Source of the DNA: an uncultured Paraprevotella sp.
GTDB lineage: Bacteria > Bacteroidota > Bacteroidia > Bacteroidales > Bacteroidaceae
Assembly: GCA_910586505.1 (NCBI GenBank)
Contig: CAJUGV010000014.1
Location: 5,592 to 40,656 of the forward strand
Direction of reading: 5' to 3'
Length of the DNA: 35,065 bases
Part shown: positions 24,637 through 31,752 of the stretch, piece after piece
Layout of the letters: each line of letters opens with the position of its first letter
How positions within the stretch are numbered: the first letter of the stretch is position 1
Notes under the pieces: model-generated
Databases searched by the model: none
What the model saw: the letters and a program-made list of their open reading frames with translations, nothing else
What the model was told of the DNA's origin: nothing
Position numbers and translations under genes: made by a program

Positions 24637-25470
24637 TTATTTGGTTTCGGGTTTAAGCGGTCCGTAGAAATAAGATGCCGTGGCTCCGCCATCGACGAGA
24701 AAGTCAGCGCCCGTAATGAATGCACCTCGATTGCTCATCAGTAATTCTGCTACATTGGCGATTTCATCCGCTGTGCCGGGGCGACCAGCCGGACATTGGG
24801 CGAACATGTTCCTGTAGAAATCTCCGCGCGGTCCGTTGAACTCGTCGAGGGCCAGCGGCGTGACGATTATACCCGGCGAAATGGAGTTGATGCGTGCGCC
24901 GCGCCGCCCCCATTTCACCGACTCGGCCATTACGCGTTTGACATTGCATCGTTTGGCCATCTGGTAGGCGTGGAGCGTATCGTATATGTTCTGCGGCCGG
25001 AGCATTTCGAGCGACAACAACTCTTCGGCGGGTGTCGTGGCCAACAATTCGTCCTCCTCGAGCGTAAGTGCCTGCATGCGGTGTCCAGACTGGCTCGAAA
25101 TCGTCACGCCCGTGCCACCGGGGGCAATCACCCGACCTACCTCTTCAAGCAGCACGGCCGTACCGTATAGATCCACTTTCAAAATGGTTTCTACGGGTGC
25201 TTGACTGGGTGATACGCCGGCGGCATTTACCAACATCGAAATCTCCCCGTACTTCTGTGCCTCGGCAATCAGATTCAGGATGGAAGACCGGGAGGACAAG
25301 TTCATTTCCACGGGGACGGTGTCGAAGCCTGCCTCGTTAATTGTTTTGGAAATCGCGTCTGCATTTGCCTTGTTCTTGTCGCCGATGACGATCTTCATGC
25401 CATAACCCATCCGGCGGGCAATGGCCATACCAATCTGACCGGCTCCGGTCAATATCATTACATTTTTCAT
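24637..25470 (-). CDS. Short-chain dehydrogenase/reductase
   Basis: The 277-residue protein is a classical SDR. It has the nucleotide-binding loop TGAGQIG (8-14), NAAG (82-85), a Ser-rich catalytic strand (TISSQSG, about 123-129) and the active-site Tyr169-x3-Lys173. The C-terminal PG..VTPLALDEF region and TGADFLVDGG are typical. An Asp at the end of the second strand (GDK, residue 31) suggests NAD rather than NADP preference. The substrate is unknown. It follows the exported flavodoxin gene by 24 nt and precedes the DHFR-like gene by about 1 nt, so the three are probably co-transcribed from the promoter at 26146-26215. Confidence 0.9.
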   Translation of the reverse strand: MKNVMILTGAGQIGMAIARRMGYGMKIVIGDKNKANADAISKTINEAGFDTVPVEMNLSSRSSILNLIAEAQKYGEISMLVNAAGVSPSQAPVETILKVDLYGTAVLLEEVGRVIAPGGTGVTISSQSGHRMQALTLEEDELLATTPAEELLSLEMLRPQNIYDTLHAYQMAKRCNVKRVMAESVKWGRRGARINSISPGIIVTPLALDEFNGPRGDFYRNMFAQCPAGRPGTADEIANVAELLMSNRGAFITGADFLVDGGATASYFYGPLKPETK

Positions 25471-25494
25471 GTCTTTTATCTTTTCAACTGTTAT

Positions 25495-26106
25495 TTATCT
25501 TGAATGATTTGCCAGCCAGCCTTTTGTTGTTTTCCGTGCTTGTTCCTGCGATTTTTGGGCTGTAGTTCCGCGTATTGCCAGACCATTCAGCACAGTAGCG
25601 CCATCACATGCCTTTTTTATTTTGTTTTCCGTATCCGACAAGCCGCTGCCTTCGTGGGTGCAAAACGGGATAACCGTCTTTCCCTGCCAATCATGCTTCT
25701 CGATGAAGGTGTAGACCGGCATCGGCATGTCTCCCCACCAATTGGGATAGCCGATATAAATCACGTCATACTTCTCCACAGCAATATCTCCTTTGATTAC
25801 AGGACGGGACTTGTTCTCCTTTTCCGTTTTAGCAATATCCACGCAAGCATTGTATTCATCCGGATAAGGATTCACCGGTTCTATCTGAAACAATTTGCCG
25901 CCGGTTTCTTCTGCAATCATCTCGGCTATGATATGCGTGTTACCTTTGCTGATTTTGCCCACATTGTAGTTCTCTCCGGTCCGGGAGAAATATGCTACCA
26001 GTACGTTCTTGTTTTTCATTGTGTAATCTTGTGATACAGCGTTTTGTGCGAACGAAAAAATTCCACATGCGCACAATGCAGTTAAAATTATCTGAATCTT
26101 TTTCAT
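25495..26106 (-). CDS. Exported flavodoxin
   Basis: The 203-residue protein carries a Sec signal peptide (about 1-20, KKIQIILTALCACGIFSFAQ) and a flavodoxin domain with the loop YFSRTGENYNVG, VIYIGYPNWWGDMPMPVYTF and VIPFCTHEGSGLS. This resembles the flavodoxin_4-type proteins common in Bacteroidales. Met30 (26019), just before NKNVLVAYFS, could act as a second start for a cytoplasmic form. It is the first gene of an operon with an SDR and a DHFR-like reductase. It faces the AraC gene at 26371 across a 264-nt divergent region with four ATTACGGATT-like repeats, so the AraC protein is its likely regulator. Confidence 0.88.
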   Translation of the reverse strand: MKKIQIILTALCACGIFSFAQNAVSQDYTMKNKNVLVAYFSRTGENYNVGKISKGNTHIIAEMIAEETGGKLFQIEPVNPYPDEYNACVDIAKTEKENKSRPVIKGDIAVEKYDVIYIGYPNWWGDMPMPVYTFIEKHDWQGKTVIPFCTHEGSGLSDTENKIKKACDGATVLNGLAIRGTTAQKSQEQARKTTKGWLANHSR

Positions 26107-26145
26107 ACCTTATTCGTTATTATCAGTTTTTATTGTTCTCAATGG

Positions 26146-26215
26146 CAAAGATAGCCGGTTGTATCGGGTAAGGGCTTAAACGAATTACGGATTGGCCTAC
26201 CGAAATTACAGATTG
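26146..26215 (-). promoter_or_regulatory. Promoter A: -7 box and paired repeats for the flavodoxin-SDR-DHFR operon
   Basis: The minus strand has TATCTTTG (26146-26153), 40 nt before the flavodoxin start. On the plus strand ATTACGGATT (26184-26193) and ATTACAGATT (26205-26214) lie 21 bp apart. The first CGG is 35 bp from the -7 box edge. The position is that of an activator site overlapping or abutting the -33 region. Confidence 0.65.
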
Positions 26216-26266
26216 TTCCTCACTTTGAATCACGATGTTACCAAAACATCTTCCGGGATTATACGG

Positions 26267-26297
26267 ATTACGGATTTTATAACCGGAATTACGGATT
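26267..26297. repeat. Second pair of ATTACGGATT repeats, 21 bp apart
   Basis: Exact ATTACGGATT copies at 26267-26276 and 26288-26297 have the same orientation and spacing as the pair at 26184-26214. The offset between the pairs is 83 bp. They lie upstream of the AraC gene's own -7 box and may serve autoregulation or looping. Confidence 0.7.
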
Positions 26298-26334
26298 TTG
26301 CCGATAAGTATGTATCCGGGCATTGGAAAAACAT

Positions 26335-26342
26335 TACTTTTG
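26335..26342 (+). promoter_or_regulatory. -7 box for the AraC-acetyltransferase genes
   Basis: TACTTTTG matches TAnnTTTG exactly, 28 nt before the ATG at 26371. No TTTG is seen at the -33 spacing. Confidence 0.5.
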
Positions 26343-26370
26343 CTTTCTATTATGAACGAACATAATATAT

Positions 26371-27279
26371 ATGAACAAGAATTTATTGAATATAGAGACT
26401 ATTTCCGAATACAACGACATGCTTGGTGTAGGGACCTTGCATCCTCTTGTCAGTGTTGTTGATTTGTCGAAGGCTAAACCGATGCGCCACATGCGCCATA
26501 CGTTCAGCTTTTATACAGTTTATCTGAAAGAGGTAAAATGCGGTGACTTGATATACGGCCGGCAGTATTACGACTATCAGGAAGGAACAGTGGTATGCCT
26601 CGCTCCGGGACAAGTCATAGGCATCGAAGACAATGGCGAGACATTCCAGCCCAAAGGATGGGCATTATGTTTCCATCCGGATCTCATACGCGGCACATTT
26701 TTGGGCGGCCATATCAAGGAGTACACCTATTTTTCGTATGAAGTAAACGAAGCGTTACACCTTTCGTTGGAAGAACGTGGAATATTCGTGGACTGTCTCA
26801 ATAAAATCAGCCATGAACTGGAACACGCCATTGACCGATTGAGCAAACGGCTCATAGCGACAAATATTGAATTGCTACTGGATTATTGCCTGCGTTTTTA
26901 TGAGCGACAGTTCATTACGCGAGAAAATGCAAATACTGACATTCTGACCCGATTTGAGGCTTTGCTCGATAACTACTTCGAAAGTAACAGGGCAAAAGCA
27001 GAAGGATTACCGACAGTGAAATGGTGCGCATCGGAATTGTGCCTCTCATCCAATTATTTCGGCGACCTGATAAAGAAAGAGACAGGCAAGACCGCACAGG
27101 AGCATATACAGCTCAAACTGATAGGTCTGGCAAAGGAAATGGTATTGAATCCGGAACGCTCGATTTCTGAAATCGCCTATGAACTCGGATTCCAATATCC
27201 GCAACATTTCACGCGGTTGTTCAAGAAGGTGACAGGCATGCCCCCAAACGATTACAGACAGCAAGGATTAACGGCATAA
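26371..27279 (+). CDS. AraC-family transcriptional regulator
   Basis: The 302-residue protein has an N-terminal cupin-like sensing region (about 30-150, with VKCGDLIYGRQYYDY and VVCLAPGQVIGI). The C-terminal double helix-turn-helix of AraC/XylS (about 205-300) has ASELCLSSNYFGDLIKKETG and ISEIAYELGFQYPQHFTRLF followed by KKVTGMPPNDYR. AraC proteins bind tandem half-sites about 21 bp apart, which matches the repeats immediately upstream. It is divergent from the flavodoxin operon and 9 nt ahead of an acetyltransferase gene. It is the best candidate for the regulator shared by the four similar promoters, though the second AraC gene at 27842-28648 is an alternative. The effector is unknown. Confidence 0.92.
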   Translation: MNKNLLNIETISEYNDMLGVGTLHPLVSVVDLSKAKPMRHMRHTFSFYTVYLKEVKCGDLIYGRQYYDYQEGTVVCLAPGQVIGIEDNGETFQPKGWALCFHPDLIRGTFLGGHIKEYTYFSYEVNEALHLSLEERGIFVDCLNKISHELEHAIDRLSKRLIATNIELLLDYCLRFYERQFITRENANTDILTRFEALLDNYFESNRAKAEGLPTVKWCASELCLSSNYFGDLIKKETGKTAQEHIQLKLIGLAKEMVLNPERSISEIAYELGFQYPQHFTRLFKKVTGMPPNDYRQQGLTA

Positions 27280-27288
27280 TTCAACCGG

Positions 27289-27828
27289 ATGGATATGGAA
27301 GAACTTAGAATAGATATGCGCAAACCCGAAGAGGCGAATCCGGCAGAAGGGATTCGCTGCGCGCAATTATGTTTCAGGATAAACCATACTATGCCTTATA
27401 CCGAAGAATATGACAAGTTAATAAATGAGCTGTTCTTAGGTAATATCGGTGAAAATAGTCGGATAATGCCTCCTGTAAACGTAGTGCGCGGCAATAAGGT
27501 GAAAATCGGCAGGAATGTGGTAATCATGAACAACTCCCTCTTCATGGCGGCAGGAGGAATTACAATCGATGACGATGTGATGGTCGCCGCCAATGCCCAG
27601 CTTATTTCCAACAATCACGATTTATACGACCATCAGGTATTGACCTGCAAACCGGTTCATTTGAAACGGAACTGCTGGATCGGTGCCGGAGCAACGATTC
27701 TGCCCGGTGTCACCGTAGGGGAAAATGCAGTTGTCGCCGCCGGAGCGGTGGTGACCAAAAATGTAGAACCCAATACGGTTGTCGGAGGAAATCCTGCAAA
27801 AATCATCAGGCGGCTTTCCGATAAATAA
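27289..27828 (+). CDS. Hexapeptide-repeat O-acetyltransferase (maltose/galactoside acetyltransferase-like)
   Basis: The 179-residue protein has an N-terminal helical cap with CAQLCFRINHTMPYTEEYDKL and a left-handed beta-helix of hexapeptide repeats (about 60-170). The repeats include VKIGRNVVIMNNS, GITIDDDVMVAANAQLISNN, the catalytic-type NNHD (His near residue 109) and the closing GAGATILPGVTVGENAVVAA and VVGGNPAKII. It is shorter at the start than LacA/Maa but otherwise typical. It transfers acetyl from acetyl-CoA to a sugar or similar hydroxyl, and the acceptor is unknown. It follows AraC by 9 nt and so shares its promoter. Its relation to the redox genes is unclear. Met3 may also be the start. 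Confidence 0.88.
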   Translation: MDMEELRIDMRKPEEANPAEGIRCAQLCFRINHTMPYTEEYDKLINELFLGNIGENSRIMPPVNVVRGNKVKIGRNVVIMNNSLFMAAGGITIDDDVMVAANAQLISNNHDLYDHQVLTCKPVHLKRNCWIGAGATILPGVTVGENAVVAAGAVVTKNVEPNTVVGGNPAKIIRRLSDK

Positions 27829-27841
27829 CCCGAAAAAGATG

Positions 27842-28648
27842 CTATTTCCGGTAATCCGTCGGATTAAGCCCGAGGTTCTGCTGCACGTAACGGCTAAAGT
27901 AAGCAGGCAATGAGAATCCGAACATATCGGAAATCTGGACGAACGTCAGCGACTTGTCGCGCAGCAGCCGCGAAATATCGAGAATCGTGTAACGGTTGAT
28001 CCAATAGTTTGCGGCATATCCGCTGACCTTTTTCGACACCTCCGACAGATATTTCGACGTGACGCACAAACAGTCGGCATAATAGGACACTTCCCGATGT
28101 TCACGGTATGAGCCTTCTTCCAGCATTTTCAGAAAACGATTCATGATGGAAGCGTTCTGTGTGGAAATGTCGCTTTCACCGTAGATGCGGGCATGAAAAT
28201 CAAAGAAGTCGAGGATGGCGGCCTGCATGGCGTTGATGAGCGTCTCGCGGTAGAAACGATGTTCCGTATCGGTGATGCGTTGTTCGAGCAGGTCGAAATC
28301 GCGTCGGCAGACAATCTGCTGTTCGGGCGAGAGCCGCATGACGGGATTGAGGAAGAGAGCCAGTTGCCCTTTCATGCCGTAATTGCTTTGCGGCGTACAC
28401 AGTTCAACGAACCCGGGCGTCACATAGATGATTTTACATCGGAAATCATCCGATGGTTCTATCCTTTCGATAAGTTTCCGCTTGCGGATAATGGACAAAT
28501 CCCCCGCATGTAACTCGAAATCCCGTTCGTTGAAACGGTAGCGGCAAGTTCCGCCCAAGCAGAGCAAATGAGCCAGATATTCCTCCTCGGAGTCAGTCGG
28601 AATCCGACCGCCCCAATCAACAACGACAATATCTTTTTGCTCCTTCAT
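27842..28648 (-). CDS. AraC-family transcriptional regulator, second copy
   Basis: The 268-residue protein has a cupin-like N-terminus (about 25-75; CRYRFNERDFELHAGDLSII) and a C-terminal AraC double HTH (about 165-268; YYADCLCVTSKYLSEVSKKV, LTFVQISDMFGFSLPAYFSR, LGLNPTDYRK). It is convergent with the acetyltransferase gene, 13 nt away, and lies downstream of the aldo/keto reductase operon on the same strand with its own -7 box at 28671-28678. Similar AraC proteins commonly neighbour reductase or flavodoxin genes in Bacteroidales. It may control the reductase operons at 28.7-30.8 kb and 31.1-33.1 kb. The two AraC proteins are clearly different in sequence. Confidence 0.92.
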   Translation of the reverse strand: MKEQKDIVVVDWGGRIPTDSEEEYLAHLLCLGGTCRYRFNERDFELHAGDLSIIRKRKLIERIEPSDDFRCKIIYVTPGFVELCTPQSNYGMKGQLALFLNPVMRLSPEQQIVCRRDFDLLEQRITDTEHRFYRETLINAMQAAILDFFDFHARIYGESDISTQNASIMNRFLKMLEEGSYREHREVSYYADCLCVTSKYLSEVSKKVSGYAANYWINRYTILDISRLLRDKSLTFVQISDMFGFSLPAYFSRYVQQNLGLNPTDYRK

Positions 28649-28670
28649 AACCTCATCTTGTTTTCGAGTG

Positions 28671-28678
28671 CAAAAATA
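28671..28678 (-). promoter_or_regulatory. -7 box for the second AraC gene
   Basis: The minus strand reads TATTTTTG, an exact TAnnTTTG match, 22 nt before the ATG at 28648. The CGG pair of the other redox promoters is not present at 35 bp, so this gene appears to lie outside that regulon. Confidence 0.55.
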
Positions 28679-28711
28679 GCGAAAATACGGATTCGCTCTG
28701 TAATCGCACCC

Positions 28712-28843
28712 CTAAAACCATTGAATTACTGCATTTTTAACGGTTGCACGCATTTCCTTAGGCCAGTTCTTGCGAAACAATCGCTCGTTGGGCAACCACC
28801 CATCGACAGAACTCATGATATGGCGGATTACTTTCGGTTTCAT
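28712..28843 (-). pseudogene. Remnant of a DHFR/RibD-like reductase gene
   Basis: A 43-codon frame starts 3 nt after the reductase gene ending at 28847. Its first 15 residues, MKPKVIRHIMSSVDG, match the opening strand of RibD/DHFR-family reductases (compare SHMVASIDG in the intact gene at 23952-24635). The rest (ERLFRKNWPKEMRATVKNAV) does not continue that fold. It appears to be the beginning of a third operon gene whose body was deleted, with a chance tail. It may still be translated as a small peptide. The parallel order reductase, reductase, DHFR-like mirrors the flavodoxin-SDR-DHFR operon. Confidence 0.6.
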
Positions 28844-28846
28844 AAC

Positions 28847-29848
28847 TTACTGCTTTATGGGTGATCCTCCGAACACTTCGCTCATCCGCATCGCACCGAG
28901 TGCCGCATCGATGTTTTCCACCTGTTCTGCGGTCAAATGAATATCGGCAGCCCCGATGTTCTCTTTCAACCGGCACAGATGTCGCGTGCCCGGAATAGGA
29001 ACAATCCACGGCTTTTTGTTCATCATCCACGCCAACGCAATCTGCGACGGAGTGGCGTGATGCTCTTCCGCCAGACTTCCGATAAGGGCAAAAAGCGGAC
29101 GGTTCTGCTCGAAGCTCTCCGGTCGGAACTGAGGCATCGACGCCCGGTAATCTGTCGCAGGGTCGAATGTCGTGTCTGCCGTATAACAGTCGGTCAGCAG
29201 CCCGTTGGCCAGCGGAGAGAATGCCACAAAACCGATTCCCAGCTCTTCGAGCACGGGGAACAGCTCTTCATGTCGGCGCGCCATCATCGAATAGCGGTTC
29301 TGTACGGCCGTGACGGGACAGACCTTGTGGGCACGGCGCAGATATTCTTCAGTCGCCTCCGAAATGCCCCAATGCAGGATTTTGCCCTCACGAATCAGGT
29401 CGGCCATCACACCTGCCACCTCTTCCGGCGCAACCTTCGGGTCGATACGGTGCTGGTAATAGAGGTCGATGCGGTCGGTACGCAGACAACGGAGCGATTC
29501 CTCGACCGAGTGGCGGATGGTCACCGGACGTGAATCGGGAATGACCGCATGTGTGCCGCCCGCTTCGGGACGGTCGAACGATATTCCGAATTTGGTAGCG
29601 ATGACGACACGGTCACGAAACCGTTGCAGGGCTTTCCCCAACAATTCCTCGTTATCGTGAGGCTGGTCGGAAGTCCCGTACATTTCGGCCGTATCGAAAA
29701 AGGTATAACCCATCTCCACGGCATCGGCCAACAACACCGTCATTTCTTCCTTGTCGGCCGGCGCACCATAGGCATGGCTCATGCCCATGCAGCCCAGACC
29801 TACGGCGGAGACTCTCAATCCGCTCAATCCCAATACCCGGTATTCCAT
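28847..29848 (-). CDS. Cytoplasmic aldo/keto reductase
   Basis: I prefer the ATG at 29848 (333 residues, MEYRVLGLSG), which follows the upstream stop. The ATG at 29857 overlaps that gene. It is a full-length aldo/keto reductase of the IolS/YajO type: GLGCMGMSHAYG near the start, tetrad Asp52, Tyr57, Lys86 and His133, and a C-terminal NADPH-binding part with VPIPGTRHLCRLKENIGA. There is no signal peptide. The substrate is unknown, and such enzymes reduce sugar-derived or toxic aldehydes with NADPH. It is co-transcribed with the signal-bearing reductase upstream and precedes a decayed DHFR-like gene. Confidence 0.92.
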   Translation of the reverse strand: MEYRVLGLSGLRVSAVGLGCMGMSHAYGAPADKEEMTVLLADAVEMGYTFFDTAEMYGTSDQPHDNEELLGKALQRFRDRVVIATKFGISFDRPEAGGTHAVIPDSRPVTIRHSVEESLRCLRTDRIDLYYQHRIDPKVAPEEVAGVMADLIREGKILHWGISEATEEYLRRAHKVCPVTAVQNRYSMMARRHEELFPVLEELGIGFVAFSPLANGLLTDCYTADTTFDPATDYRASMPQFRPESFEQNRPLFALIGSLAEEHHATPSQIALAWMMNKKPWIVPIPGTRHLCRLKENIGAADIHLTAEQVENIDAALGAMRMSEVFGGSPIKQ

Positions 29849-29849
29849 A

Positions 29850-30803
29850 TCAATCACTCAATTTTGCGTTCCATACCATATTTTCGACCTGCTCCAAAGT
29901 AGCATTGAAGAAACGCTGCTCCTTGTCGAGCGAACGCATCTGCGCCATCTCCCCGTCGGTCAGTTCAAAGTCGAAAATCAGGATATTCTCTTCGATATAA
30001 TCAGGATTCGTTGCGCCCGGAATGGCCGAGAACCCCTCTTGAATGTGCCAGCGAAGAATTACCTGTGCAGCCGTCTTGCCATGTGATTCTGCTATTTTCA
30101 TGATTGTCGGGTCTTTCAACAATGCGCCGTTGCTCATCGCACCGCCCAACGGGAACCAGCAGGTGATGTGGATTCCATAAGGCTTTACCTTCTCGCGCAT
30201 GGCCAGCCGTTGTGCGTAGGGGTGGCACTCTATCTGAAGTACAGCAGGTTTTACAGTGGATTCGTTCATAATTTTGTTGAACACTTCGTCGCTTGCATCG
30301 AAGTTGCTGATGCCCAGCGCACGCACTTTGCCCATTGCCACAGCTTTCTCCATATCTTTCCATGCGCCCACGAAATCGCCGATCGGCTGGTGGACATACA
30401 GAAGGTCGATATAATCGGTTTGCAGGCGTGCCAGCATCTCGTCGATGGCTTTCAGTGTCTTGCCCTCACCGTATTCCGTAGGCCACAGTTTAGACGTAAT
30501 CCATATCTCCTCGCGCGGGATTCCGCTCTCCTTCACGGCTTCTCCGACACCGCGTTCATCGTTATAGGCGTGGGCGGTATCGATATGCCGATAGCCGGCT
30601 TTCAATGCCGTCAGGCACGACTGCTTGCATATCACGTCGGAAGGCTGCATGAATGTTCCCAATCCGAATTGCGGCATCAGTACACCGTTGTTGAGTTGTA
30701 TCATCGGTACATTGGCCGCCGTCTTATAAGTATCCTGTGCGAAAGAGGTGCTGCCGATCATCGAAGCCAACACCATAAGTCCGGTAATGATTTTCTTTTT
30801 CAT
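29850..30803 (-). CDS. Aldo/keto reductase with Sec signal peptide
   Basis: The 317-residue protein starts with a clear signal peptide (KKKIITGLMVLASMIGSTSF, cleavage after FAQ, about residue 23). A complete aldo/keto reductase barrel follows with tetrad Asp75, Tyr80, Lys105 and His138, and a C-terminal IPGATNPDYIEENI nucleotide loop. Aldo/keto reductases normally need NADPH, which is not available outside the cytoplasm, so either export is incomplete or electrons come from another donor. The neighbouring exported flavodoxins are candidates, as inference. It is the first gene of its operon, behind promoter B at 30848-30918, divergent from the lipoprotein flavodoxin gene. Confidence 0.9.
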   Translation of the reverse strand: MKKKIITGLMVLASMIGSTSFAQDTYKTAANVPMIQLNNGVLMPQFGLGTFMQPSDVICKQSCLTALKAGYRHIDTAHAYNDERGVGEAVKESGIPREEIWITSKLWPTEYGEGKTLKAIDEMLARLQTDYIDLLYVHQPIGDFVGAWKDMEKAVAMGKVRALGISNFDASDEVFNKIMNESTVKPAVLQIECHPYAQRLAMREKVKPYGIHITCWFPLGGAMSNGALLKDPTIMKIAESHGKTAAQVILRWHIQEGFSAIPGATNPDYIEENILIFDFELTDGEMAQMRSLDKEQRFFNATLEQVENMVWNAKLSD

Positions 30804-30847
30804 TTCTTTATCTATTTAATTTAATACGTTGTCTTTGTCCGACGTTG

Positions 30848-30918
30848 CAAAAGTAGGGAGAACCTTTTGGGCAGGCTTTACAAGAAATTCGGTTGAAACT
30901 ACACTTATTTCGGTTTTT
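30848..30918 (-). promoter_or_regulatory. Promoter B: -7 box and paired elements for the aldo/keto reductase operon
   Basis: The minus strand has TACTTTTG (30848-30855). On the plus strand TTCGGTT occurs at 30888-30894 and again 21 bp later at 30909-30915. The first CGG (30890) is 35 bp from the -7 box edge, the same geometry as promoters A and C. Confidence 0.6.
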
Positions 30919-30959
30919 GCATCCGTCCGATACAGAAGCTGTCGGGCCTCGCTGTCATT

Positions 30960-31027
30960 TTCTGAAAAAATGGTAATTCGAGCCGTATTTTTTGTTCCGC
31001 CGGTATGACCGGACGTATCTAACTTTG
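30960..31027 (+). promoter_or_regulatory. Promoter D: -7 box and paired elements for the flavodoxin-reductase operon
   Basis: TAACTTTG (31020-31027) is an exact -7 box, 45 nt before the ATG at 31072. Upstream, on the minus strand, ATACGG has its CGG at 30983-30985, 35 bp from the box edge. A CAG core (30962-30964) lies 21 bp further. The repeat sequences are weaker than at promoter A, but the spacing is identical. Confidence 0.5.
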
Positions 31028-31071
31028 CATCCGGATAATTGCAAAAACAATCAATAAACAATAATGTAGAT

Positions 31072-31734
31072 ATGAAAAAGTACCTGATTTATCTGATGAT
31101 GGCTGCGGCCATCGTAACATTCGGGGCCTGTTCTCCCGAAGATGAGAATGAACCCCAGACACCGGATATCGAAAATCCCGAAAAGCCGGATGACGGAGGA
31201 GAGGATGTACCCGATGACCCGGACCAACCCGGAGACAATCCCGACACGCCGAATGGCGACAGCAAGATTCTGGTCGCCTATTTCAGTTGGGGCGGCACGA
31301 CGCAGCGCATGGCGCAGGAGATTGTCCGCCAAACCGGAGCCGACTTGTTCCGCATCAATCCGGTAGTGCCTTATCCGACCGAATACACTCCTTGCACCGA
31401 GGTTGCACTCGAAGAGAAAAACAACGATGCCCGTCCGGCGATTGCCGCAACGGTGGAAAACTGGGAGGACTACGACACGGTATTCATCGGCTGCCCCGTA
31501 TGGTGGTGGACTACGCCGATGATTATTTGTACCTTTGCCGAAAGCTACGATTTCAAAGGCAAGACTGTCGTTCCGTTCTGTACCTACGCTTCGACCTATC
31601 GTGATGAGACGCTGGCACGCATCGTGGAGCTGACACCCGATGCCGCACATCTGACAGGAGAGGGACTGACAAGCGGACGAATCAACGAACAGAACATTTC
31701 ATCATGGCTCAGAGAGATAGGACTAATTGAGTAA
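31072..31734 (+). CDS. Lipoprotein flavodoxin with acidic proline-rich linker
   Basis: With the ATG at 31072 (220 residues) the product begins with a lipoprotein signal and lipobox TFGAC (Cys20). The frame 33 nt upstream adds no signal feature. Residues 21-63 are a Pro/Asp/Glu-rich spacer, then a flavodoxin domain has the loop YFSWGGTTQRMA, FIGCPVWWWTTPMIICTF and VVPFCTYAST. The acidic residues directly after Cys resemble Bacteroidetes surface-lipoprotein signals (Ser-Pro-Glu-Asp-Glu here), so it may reach the cell surface. It is the first gene of a three-gene operon with another flavodoxin and a reductase. It is the only one of the four single-domain flavodoxins with no Met at the domain start. 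Confidence 0.87.
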   Translation: MKKYLIYLMMAAAIVTFGACSPEDENEPQTPDIENPEKPDDGGEDVPDDPDQPGDNPDTPNGDSKILVAYFSWGGTTQRMAQEIVRQTGADLFRINPVVPYPTEYTPCTEVALEEKNNDARPAIAATVENWEDYDTVFIGCPVWWWTTPMIICTFAESYDFKGKTVVPFCTYASTYRDETLARIVELTPDAAHLTGEGLTSGRINEQNISSWLREIGLIE

Positions 31735-31752
31735 CATATAATCCTGACAATT

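Noticed and set aside
28681..28700. A further ACGGATT copy upstream of the second AraC gene
   Set aside because: It is a single copy, not at the 35-bp position from the -7 box and without a partner at 21 bp, so probably chance.
31051..31650. Long minus-strand frame opposite the lipoprotein flavodoxin
   Set aside because: It is a shadow of a GC-rich coding region. The plus-strand frame has a lipobox and a flavodoxin domain.
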